A stretch of 7,928 nucleotides of DNA from positions 1 through 7,928 of the forward strand of contig CAAGMX010000412.1 of the NCBI GenBank assembly GCA_900771165.1. The letters run 5' to 3'. Below, piece after piece: positions 1 to 5,339 of the stretch. The notes under the pieces were generated by a model. It was not told the DNA's origin. It searched no databases and saw only the letters and a program-made list of their open reading frames with translations. This DNA is from Victivallales bacterium. GTDB lineage: Bacteria; Verrucomicrobiota; Lentisphaeria; Oligosphaerales; Oligosphaeraceae. Both the position numbers and the translations under genes were made by a program. The first letter of the stretch is position 1. Each line of letters begins with the position of its first letter.

Positions 1-317
1 CCTCCCTCTTCCAGGATTCCTCCACCCTCTGGGAAACGGAGCTGGGAGGAGAGGACTTCACCTTCGCCGGCTCCCTCTGCCACGGCTGGTCCAGCCTCCC
101 CTCCTGGTATCTCCGGGCCGTGGCCCTGGGCATCACCCCCGCCTCCCCCGGATACCGCACCTTCCACTTCAAACCCCAGCTGCCCAAGAGCATCCACTAC
201 CTCGCCAGCACCATCAAGACCCCCTATGGCGACATCCAGGCGGAATGCCGGCGCAACAGCCTGGGAAAAGTGGAAAAGACCATCCTGGCCTGCCCGCCGG
301 AAATCCGCCCCCTCTAA
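1..317 (+). CDS. C-terminal fragment of a GH78-like alpha-L-rhamnosidase (5' truncated by the window)
   Basis: The frame is open from position 3 to a TAA at 315-317, giving about 104 residues with no start inside the window. Near residues 29-50 there is SLCHGWSSLPSWYL followed by ALGITPASPGYRTFHFKPQL, then TIKTPYGDI. This order (a CHGWS segment, a LGI.P..PG segment, and a TP.G.I segment in a beta-rich tail) is the pattern at the C-terminal end of bacterial alpha-L-rhamnosidases of family GH78 and related family members. Such enzymes cleave terminal L-rhamnose from glycans or plant glycosides. The catalytic (alpha/alpha)6 barrel lies outside the window, so activity and export cannot be judged. 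The stop is 25 nt before the next start, consistent with one operon. Family assignment is from motif recognition only; a different (alpha/alpha)6-barrel glycosidase with a similar C-terminal beta domain remains possible. Confidence 0.68.
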   Translation, partial: SLFQDSSTLWETELGGEDFTFAGSLCHGWSSLPSWYLRAVALGITPASPGYRTFHFKPQLPKSIHYLASTIKTPYGDIQAECRRNSLGKVEKTILACPPEIRPL

Positions 318-342
318 ACGCCATCCACCCCACCACATCACC

Positions 343-1722
343 ATGAAGAAAATCCGCAGCATCCTCTGCATCGGGGCAGGATACGTGGGCGGGCCCACCA
401 TGGCCGTCATCGCCGACCGCTGCCCGGAATACCGGGTCACCGTGGTGGACATCAACCAGGAACGCATCCAGGCCTGGAACTCCCCCCATCTCCCCATCTA
501 CGAACCGGGACTCCAGGAGGTGGTGGAACGCTGCCGGGGACGCAATCTCTTCTACTCCACCGACATCCCCACCGGCGTCCGGGAGGCCGATGTGATCTTC
601 GTCTCCGTCAACACCCCCACCAAAACCTTCGGCCTGGGGGCGGGACGGGCCTCCGATCTCCAGTTCCTGGAGCGCACCGCCCGGGAAATCGTGGAATACG
701 CCCAGGAGGGGAAGATCGTGGTGGAGAAGAGCACCCTCCCCGTCCGCACCGCCCAGGCCCTCTCCCGGGTGCTCCAGGCCAATGCCAAGGGACTCCACTT
801 CCCCATCGTCTCCAATCCCGAGTTCCTGGCGGAGGGCACCGCCATCCAGGATCTCACCTCCCCGGACCGGGTCCTCATCGGCGGCACCGACGACCCGGAG
901 GGGCAGGAGGCCGTGGAGGCCATCGCCCAGATCTACACCCACTGGGTTCCCCGGGAGAAGCTGGTCACCACCAACCTGTGGTCCAGCGAGCTGACCAAAC
1001 TGGTGGCCAATGCCTTCCTGGCCCAGCGCATCTCCTCCATCAACTCCATCTCCGCCCTCTGCGAAAAGACCGGGGCGGACGTGGACCAGGTCTCCCATGC
1101 CGTGGGCCTGGATTCCCGCATCGGCCCCAAATTCCTCCGGGCCGGCATCGGCTTCGGAGGCTCCTGCTTCCGGAAGGACATCCTCAATCTGGCCTATCTC
1201 TGCGAGCACTACGGCCTGCCTGAGGTGGCCCACTACTGGGAAAGCGTGGTGCAGATCAACGACTACCAGGCCCGGCGTTTCGTGGAGAAAATCCTGGAGG
1301 CCATGTTCAACACCGTCACGGAAAAGAAACTGGCCATCCTGGGATTCGCCTTCAAGGCCAACACCGGAGATATCCGGGACACCCCCGCCCTGGCGGTCTG
1401 CCAACGACTGCTGGCGGAACGGGCCTCCCTGGCCATCTGCGACCCCAAAGCCCTGGACAATGCCCGAAAGGAACTGGGGGACGCCGGCGGAAAGGTGACC
1501 TACTGGGAAGATCCCTACCAGGCCTGCCAGGACGCCCACGCCATCCTCCTCCTCACCGACTGGCCCCTCTTCCAGTCCCTGGACTACCAGAAAATCCTCC
1601 AGGGACTCCAGAAGCCCGCCTTCCTCTTTGACGGGCGCAACTGCCTGAACCACAAGGCCCTCTTCGACATGGGATACAACGTCTATCCCACCGGAACACC
1701 CCCATGGACACATTTCCTCTAA
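343..1722 (+). CDS. ugd: UDP-glucose 6-dehydrogenase, eukaryotic-like type
   Basis: This 459-aa enzyme should oxidise UDP-glucose twice with NAD+ to give UDP-glucuronate, a cytosolic precursor for acidic polysaccharides. The N-terminal Rossmann motif is GAGYVG at residues 11-16. VSVNTPTKT, EKSTLPVR and SNPEFLAEGTA follow. The central helix carries Lys219 in ELTKLVANAFLAQR. The catalytic cysteine is Cys275 in GFGGSCFRKD, with Asp279 after it. The C-terminal UDP-binding domain contains LGFAFKANTGDIRDTPA and ends with FDGRNCLN. Many stretches (AWNSPHLPIYEPGL, FLAQRISSINSISALCE, HWVPREK) match the animal enzyme almost word for word as I remember it, more closely than the short E. coli type. An upstream in-frame ATG at 226 lies inside the rhamnosidase gene. 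The start at 343 is chosen because it sits just before the Rossmann strand, although no Shine-Dalgarno sequence precedes it. The 3' end overlaps the next gene by 19 nt. Confidence 0.95.
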   Translation: MKKIRSILCIGAGYVGGPTMAVIADRCPEYRVTVVDINQERIQAWNSPHLPIYEPGLQEVVERCRGRNLFYSTDIPTGVREADVIFVSVNTPTKTFGLGAGRASDLQFLERTAREIVEYAQEGKIVVEKSTLPVRTAQALSRVLQANAKGLHFPIVSNPEFLAEGTAIQDLTSPDRVLIGGTDDPEGQEAVEAIAQIYTHWVPREKLVTTNLWSSELTKLVANAFLAQRISSINSISALCEKTGADVDQVSHAVGLDSRIGPKFLRAGIGFGGSCFRKDILNLAYLCEHYGLPEVAHYWESVVQINDYQARRFVEKILEAMFNTVTEKKLAILGFAFKANTGDIRDTPALAVCQRLLAERASLAICDPKALDNARKELGDAGGKVTYWEDPYQACQDAHAILLLTDWPLFQSLDYQKILQGLQKPAFLFDGRNCLNHKALFDMGYNVYPTGTPPWTHFL

Positions 1723-2432
1723 ACCAAGACGCCCTCCGCATCCTCCTGGTCCGCCACGGGGAAACCCGGGAAAACCTCAAGGGAATCCTCCAGGGACAGC
1801 AGGAGGGGGAACTGAACCGCACCGGGCTGCGCCAGGCCGCCGCTCTGGCGGAGGCCCTCTACCGTGCCCCCCTGGACGCCTGCTACGCCAGCGATCTGGC
1901 CCGGGCCATGGATACGGCAGCCATCATTCTGGCGGCGGGGCACCGGGATCTCCAGCCCATTCCGGAACCCGGCCTGCGGGAATGGAACCTGGGAGAACTC
2001 CAGGGGCGCCCCCATCAGGAGATCCGCCAGAGCCATCCGGCCCTCATGCAGTCCTTCCGCCACGAACCGGCCCAGGACTTTTCCGTCCCCGGCGGGGAGA
2101 GTCCCCGGGAATTCCGGCAGCGGGTCTGGGATTGTCTGGGGAAGCTGGCCCGTCAGCATCGGCCCGGCCAGCAGATCCTTCTGGTCACCCACGGAGCCGC
2201 CCTGGGGAAGATCTTCCAGCTGACCACCGGTCCCCTTCCTCCGGAGAACCGCATTCCCCTGCCCGAAAACGCCTCCCTCTCCCTCCTCCAATTCCACCCC
2301 GGGGAAAATGCCTGGGAACTGGTGGCCTGGAACCAGACCTCTCACCTGAAAGGTCTCCCCCCCCCGCCCACCCCGGTGTTGACCGCCAACCCCCCCCCTT
2401 CCCTTTCCTCCCATGCTCGTCAGCATTGTTGA
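1704..2432 (+). CDS. Histidine phosphatase family protein (phosphoglycerate mutase-like)
   Basis: This 242-aa protein is a branch-1 histidine phosphatase by motif. LLVRHGET contains the phosphorylated His18 next to Arg17. SDLARAMDTA supplies Arg67 of the phosphate pocket. LREWNLGELQG gives the likely acid Glu93. LLVTHGAALG supplies the second catalytic His163. Such enzymes hydrolyse or transfer phosphate on small molecules (phosphoglycerate, alpha-ribazole phosphate, sugar phosphates). The substrate cannot be read from the sequence; placement between a UDP-sugar enzyme and an isomerase-like gene hints at a sugar phosphate. The fold accounts for about 215 residues. From residue 219 there is a Pro-rich tail encoded by two runs of nine C (2357-2365 and 2390-2398), possibly a read-through extension. 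The ATG at 1704 overlaps the end of ugd and has no Shine-Dalgarno sequence, so translational coupling is likely. The 3' end overlaps the next gene by 20 nt. Confidence 0.88.
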   Translation: MDTFPLNQDALRILLVRHGETRENLKGILQGQQEGELNRTGLRQAAALAEALYRAPLDACYASDLARAMDTAAIILAAGHRDLQPIPEPGLREWNLGELQGRPHQEIRQSHPALMQSFRHEPAQDFSVPGGESPREFRQRVWDCLGKLARQHRPGQQILLVTHGAALGKIFQLTTGPLPPENRIPLPENASLSLLQFHPGENAWELVAWNQTSHLKGLPPPPTPVLTANPPPSLSSHARQHC

Positions 2433-3276
2433 CAACGCCTACCCCACCCCGGAAAACTATCCCGACCGCGTTCTCCTGCTGAAACGCCACGGCTATCAGG
2501 CCGTGGACTTCCAGGCGCTGGCCCACGTGGAGACCGCCCTCTGGCAGCTCCCCGAAAAACAGTTCCTGGCCCTCCTGAAGGACACGGCGGATTTTCTGGC
2601 CCAGCAGGACATCCGGATCGCCCAGGCCCACGCCCCCATGAAAGGCGGCGCCACCGGCGCCACTCCGGAGGAGCGGAAAACCGAGTTCGACAATGTCCAC
2701 CGGGCCCTGAAAGGATGCCAGGTCCTGGGATGCAAGACCATGGCCATCCATCCCCTGCTCCCCTTCGGAAACGATCCCGAACAGGATGCCGATGCCGTCC
2801 TGGGCATCAACATGGCCTTCCTGGGAAAGGCCGCCGACTACGCCCGCTTCTACGGCGTCACCCTCTGCCTGGAAAACCTCCCCCACGACAATCTCCCCCT
2901 CTCCACCCCCATGGCCGTCCGGGATCTGGTGGAAGACATGAATCTCCCCAATCTCAAAGTCTGCCTGGACACCGGACACTGCGCCATGCGGGGAATCCCC
3001 CCGGGGGACGCCGTCCGGCTCATCGGCCCCCAGCTCCTCCAATGCCTCCACGTCCACGACAACGACGGCAAGCGGGATCTCCATCAGCCCCCCGGGGAGG
3101 GCACCATCGACTGGACCGACTTCCGGCAGGCCCTGCTGGACATCCACTTCCAGGGCGCCCTAAATCTGGAGTGCAACCCCCGGGAGGAAGAGCAGCAGCT
3201 CCGCACCGTCCGGATGGCCCAGTGGCTGGCCGGAGGCCTCCCTCTCCCCGGATTCTCCCCCGCCCACAAGGGATAA
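2413..3276 (+). CDS. Sugar phosphate isomerase/epimerase-like TIM-barrel protein (xylose isomerase-like)
   Basis: The 287-aa product fits the xylose-isomerase-like TIM-barrel superfamily (AP endonuclease 2 / IolE / hydroxypyruvate isomerase relatives). The expected metal ligands appear at successive strand ends: Glu154 in LCLENLP, Asp186 with His189 in CLDTGHC, His213/His215 in LHVHDNDG, and Glu253 in LNLEC. An earlier strand ends in QAHAP (about residues 75-79). GEGTIDW near residues 230-236 matches the G.G.IDW loop common in sugar epimerases of this group. It likely binds a divalent metal and interconverts ketose or aldose sugars in the cytosol; the actual substrate is unknown. There is no signal peptide. 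The ATG at 2413 lies in a pyrimidine tract without a Shine-Dalgarno sequence and overlaps the phosphatase gene, so it probably depends on coupling. Endonuclease IV is unlikely, because several of its zinc ligands are missing and the length and loop match the sugar branch. Confidence 0.85.
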   Translation: MLVSIVDNAYPTPENYPDRVLLLKRHGYQAVDFQALAHVETALWQLPEKQFLALLKDTADFLAQQDIRIAQAHAPMKGGATGATPEERKTEFDNVHRALKGCQVLGCKTMAIHPLLPFGNDPEQDADAVLGINMAFLGKAADYARFYGVTLCLENLPHDNLPLSTPMAVRDLVEDMNLPNLKVCLDTGHCAMRGIPPGDAVRLIGPQLLQCLHVHDNDGKRDLHQPPGEGTIDWTDFRQALLDIHFQGALNLECNPREEEQQLRTVRMAQWLAGGLPLPGFSPAHKG

Positions 3277-3291
3277 ACTTCCTGAAAACCA

Positions 3292-3330
3292 GGGACTTTT
3301 TCCCGTGCCCCGGAAAAATTTTCTCCCGGG
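3292..3330 (+). terminator. Weak candidate hairpin/terminator after the isomerase gene
   Basis: TTTTTCC at 3297-3303 can pair with GGAAAAA at 3312-3318 across an 8-nt loop, and TTTT follows at 3319-3322. GGG at 3292-3294 could close an outer stem with CCC at 3325-3327. It lies just downstream of the stop at 3276, where an operon end is expected. The stem is only seven pairs, mostly A-T, so it is not a convincing intrinsic terminator. Confidence 0.25.
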
Positions 3331-3333
3331 TAC

Positions 3334-3361
3334 TTGAAATTGGCCGATAAATGGCTAACTT
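3334..3361 (+). promoter_or_regulatory. Candidate sigma-70-like promoter for the envelope gene cluster
   Basis: In a clearly AT-rich stretch (about 3331-3380) of an otherwise GC-rich region, TTGAAA (3334-3339) is followed after 16 nt by TAACTT (3356-3361). The -35 is a fair match to TTGACA; the -10 keeps only the T-A and final T of TATAAT. A transcript would have about a 105-nt leader before the ATG at 3474. The rest of 3277-3473 holds a pyrimidine-rich run (about 3373-3420) and no recognisable gene. Supported by composition and position more than by motif quality. Confidence 0.33.
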
Positions 3362-3456
3362 TTTGTGTTTACTAATTTCCTCTAGCCTCGTCCCTTATTC
3401 CTGCGTGGCCCCCTCCCTTCCGGGAGCGTTGCGCCGGGAATGAACCACCCCCCTTG

Positions 3457-3462
3457 AAGGAG
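3457..3462 (+). promoter_or_regulatory. Shine-Dalgarno AAGGAG of the 419-aa gene
   Basis: AAGGAG ends 11 nt before the ATG at 3474. It is the strongest ribosome binding site in the first half of the window and contrasts with the three upstream genes, which have none. It fixes the start at 3474 and suggests independent, efficient translation of this cluster. Confidence 0.75.
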
Positions 3463-3473
3463 AACCCTTTCCC

Positions 3474-4733
3474 ATGAGTAAAAACGGGAAGATCATCGGC
3501 GTTGCCGCATTGGTGCTAGCCATCGCCGCCGTAACATTTGCCGTCTTTTCCCTGAAGCAGGCGAAGGCCCACGCAAAACGCTATCAAGAGCTGGCGGACG
3601 CCGTCACCTCCCTGGCGCGGGTCCTGGACTCCGGCAGCGGTGTGGATTCCCGGGTCACCTTCTCCGTGGAAGACGGAAAGGAAACCGGTTCCCTGGGATG
3701 GTCGGAGACCAAAGGACTCCCCGGCGCCACCGACAGCGCCGTGGCTCCCCTCAATGACCTGGCGGAGAAGATCATCGAACAGCGGGAAGCCCTCATCAAC
3801 GCCATGGTGGAAAAGGTGGCCAAGCCCATGGGATGCCCCGCCTCCATGACCCCCCAGCCCACCATCCTCAACAATGTGGAAGAGTATGCCACGGGCATGG
3901 ACAGCTTCGCCGCCTACATCCAGGCCCGGGCCAGCCGGGACCGCAATCTCCAGCAGAAGATCAACGAGGTCCTCTACACCCTGGATGTCCGGAAGCGCTT
4001 CCAGGGCGAAGTCACCGAGACCGGCAACCTCTCCCCTGGGGATCTCCAGGTCTTCCAGGAAGCCGCCAGCAACCTGAAGAATCTCCGTGCCAACTACACC
4101 CTGGCCGTCAACACCATGAAGGAGCTCACCACCGCCCTCCGCGCCACCTCCGTGGACGGGGTGACCTGGGAAACCACCAAGGTGTCCGGCAACCTGAACA
4201 CCCGGGGCCTCTCCGAGACCGACAGCACCAATCTCAAGGCCGCCGCCGAGAAGTTCAAGACGGACTTCCAGCAGCTGAAGACCCAGCTGGCCAGAATCGA
4301 CCAGCTGGAGGGTGACAAGGCCGAACTCCAGGATCAGCTGGCGGATGCCCAGAAGCAGGCCGAGGAGATGGAGCAGAAGTGGCAGACCAGCGAGAAGGCT
4401 CTCCAGGACATCATGGACAGCGTGACCCCCGGTGGCAAGTACAGCCCCGAGGCCATCTCCGACATCTCCCAGATGAAGGAGCATCTCATGGGCAAGGTCA
4501 TGGAAGTGAATGCCAAGTATGGCCATGTGGTGGTGGACCTGACCCAGGGTGAAGTGGTGGCCGGCGCCCTCTTCAGCGTCATGCGCGGCGGAAAGTATGT
4601 GGGCATGATCCGCATCACCACCCCCAACCCCTTCAATTCTCTGGCCTACGTGGAAGAGGGCAAGCCCGGTGACATCCGTCCCGGCGACACGCTCCTCAGA
4701 GCCAGCGACATCCTCCAGTCCAACATGCAATAA
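3474..4733 (+). CDS. Membrane-anchored coiled-coil envelope protein of unknown function
   Basis: I do not recognise this 419-aa protein as a named family. Residues 7-27 form a hydrophobic helix after a short basic N-terminus (MSKNGK), which fits an uncleaved signal anchor with the bulk of the protein outside the cytoplasm. Residues about 30-245 are helical and polar, with three G-(S/N)-L turns at residues 72, 184 and 239, each leading into an acidic turn and a helix. Residues about 250-318 are rich in Lys, Glu, Gln and Leu with heptad-like spacing, a probable coiled coil. Residues about 340-412 form a small beta domain (KVMEVNAKYGHVVVDL, then SVMRGGKYVGMIRI, then GDIRPGDTLL). I associate such domains with envelope proteins in Lentisphaerae/Verrucomicrobia-like genomes; that is recollection, not a search. 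A strong ribosome binding site precedes it, and two small envelope genes follow within about 20 nt each. A structural or scaffold role at the envelope is plausible but unproven. Confidence 0.85.
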   Translation: MSKNGKIIGVAALVLAIAAVTFAVFSLKQAKAHAKRYQELADAVTSLARVLDSGSGVDSRVTFSVEDGKETGSLGWSETKGLPGATDSAVAPLNDLAEKIIEQREALINAMVEKVAKPMGCPASMTPQPTILNNVEEYATGMDSFAAYIQARASRDRNLQQKINEVLYTLDVRKRFQGEVTETGNLSPGDLQVFQEAASNLKNLRANYTLAVNTMKELTTALRATSVDGVTWETTKVSGNLNTRGLSETDSTNLKAAAEKFKTDFQQLKTQLARIDQLEGDKAELQDQLADAQKQAEEMEQKWQTSEKALQDIMDSVTPGGKYSPEAISDISQMKEHLMGKVMEVNAKYGHVVVDLTQGEVVAGALFSVMRGGKYVGMIRITTPNPFNSLAYVEEGKPGDIRPGDTLLRASDILQSNMQ

Positions 4734-4754
4734 CCCTGCAGGAGAGCTCAGACC

Positions 4755-4964
4755 ATGTTTGCCAAAAAGGATCCCAACGCCGCCAAGCCCGAGAACGCTG
4801 CGGCCCCTGCGCCCGCCCCTGCCCCGGAACCGAAGAAGGTGGTTCCTCCCGCCCCCAAGGCCAAGAAGACTCTGGGTGACTTCGCCATCATGGGCACCCT
4901 CATCCTCCTGGCCGCCACGGTGGTGCTGCAGCTCCTGGCCCTGAAGGCCCTCTTCCTCTTCTAG
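4755..4964 (+). CDS. Small Ala/Pro-rich single-span membrane protein
   Basis: This 69-aa protein has an N-terminal half made almost wholly of Ala, Pro, Lys and Glu (an APAPAPEP run around residues 22-30, then PPAPKAKK). A single hydrophobic span follows at about residues 43-67 (FAIMGTLILLAATVVLQLLAL), ending almost at the C-terminus. The lysines before the span suggest the N-terminal part faces the cytoplasm, as in a tail-anchored protein. An extended Pro-rich arm of this type often acts as a spacer or interaction arm, but no function is known here. GGAG at 4741-4744, 10 nt before the ATG, supports the start. The gap to the preceding gene is 21 nt, so the two are probably co-expressed and may act together. 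Low-complexity content makes database matches unreliable. It is judged real because of its ribosome binding site, position and clean membrane span. Confidence 0.72.
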   Translation: MFAKKDPNAAKPENAAAPAPAPAPEPKKVVPPAPKAKKTLGDFAIMGTLILLAATVVLQLLALKALFLF

Positions 4965-4984
4965 CACCGGGAACCACCCCTGGC

Positions 4985-5131
4985 ATGAAAAACGCCCTCC
5001 TTCTCCTTCTTGCGGGACTCCTCCTGGCCGTGGCGGCAGGTTGCGTTGGAATCCAGACCGATCCCGACAGCGACCTCCCCGCCAACGCCCCCGCTTCCTG
5101 GGAAGGCAAGACCCTGGGCGTCCCCCTCTAG
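4985..5131 (+). CDS. Small predicted lipoprotein, 48 aa
   Basis: This short gene runs from ATG at 4985 to TAG at 5129-5131. The product starts MKN, followed by a Leu/Ala-rich hydrophobic core (residues 4-18) and AAGC with Cys20, a plausible lipobox although Ala replaces the usual Leu at -3. After Cys20 the mature peptide would be only about 29 residues (VGIQTDPDSDLP then NAPASWEGKTLGVPL). Cleavage by signal peptidase II and lipid attachment at Cys20 are predicted. The Asp after the cysteine is several residues away, so sorting to the outer membrane is possible. It follows the 69-aa gene by 20 nt, and a strong terminator begins 24 nt after its stop, which supports it as the last gene of the unit. 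The ribosome binding site is weak (GGGA at 4969-4972). The ending with D-x-D-L-P and SWEG resembles small lipoproteins I have seen in PVC-type genomes, a recollection only. Confidence 0.68.
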   Translation: MKNALLLLLAGLLLAVAAGCVGIQTDPDSDLPANAPASWEGKTLGVPL

Positions 5132-5154
5132 CCCCGGACCTGGTTCCCACGCCT

Positions 5155-5205
5155 AGGCCCGTCTCCCCCTCTACCCCAGGGACGAGACGGGCCTTTTGCT
5201 TTTCG
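5155..5205 (+). terminator. Strong rho-independent terminator of the envelope cluster
   Basis: AGGCCCGTCTC at 5155-5165 pairs perfectly with GAGACGGGCCT at 5184-5194, an 11-bp GC-rich stem with an 18-nt loop. A T-rich tail follows (TTTTGCTTTT, 5194-5203). It lies just after the lipoprotein stop and before the rml operon, so it should isolate the two units. Confidence 0.9.
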
Positions 5206-5230
5206 CCCCTTTCCCCTCCTCTCGGGAAGA

Positions 5231-5262
5231 TTCCCCCAGGGGAAGGCCTTATATTTCCCCTG
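5231..5262. promoter_or_regulatory. Inverted repeat enclosing a TATATT box, upstream of rmlB
   Basis: CAGGGGAA (5237-5244) and TTCCCCTG (5255-5262) form a perfect 8-bp inverted repeat around the 10-nt GGCCTTATAT. A further TTCCCC at 5231-5236 could compete for the central GGGGAA. TATATT at 5250-5255 resembles a sigma-70 -10 box (5 of 6), but no good -35 lies 16-18 nt upstream. This could be an operator overlapping a promoter, or a leader hairpin for the rml operon. The rest of 5132-5339 holds the terminator described at 5155 and pyrimidine-rich leader DNA. Confidence 0.35.
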
Positions 5263-5323
5263 CGCCAGGAAGACAGGATCTCCCCCTCCTCCTCTTCCGG
5301 CCTCCTTCCAGGCAACCCCGCAC

Positions 5324-5329
5324 AAAGGA
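5324..5329 (+). promoter_or_regulatory. Shine-Dalgarno AAAGGA deciding the rmlB start
   Basis: AAAGGA ends 10 nt before the ATG at 5340. The reading frame stays open upstream to an ATG at 5196, but that would start inside the terminator tail region and add 48 low-complexity residues. This site and the immediate onset of the Rossmann strand place the start at 5340. Confidence 0.7.
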
Positions 5330-5339
5330 CCTTCCACTC

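Noticed and set aside
214..1713. A 499-aa open frame on the minus strand opposite ugd
   Set aside because: Fully antisense to a gene with all catalytic motifs; its translation is a Gly/Val/Asp-rich shadow caused by the same base bias.
3414..3440. Regulatory hairpin TTCCGG / CCGGGAA before the 419-aa gene
   Set aside because: The arms are imperfect and short and could arise by chance in GC-rich DNA; no further support.
5196..5339. N-terminal extension of rmlB from an upstream ATG
   Set aside because: It would begin in the tail of the terminator, add 48 Pro/Ser-rich residues before the Rossmann strand, and ignore the good ribosome binding site at 5324-5329.
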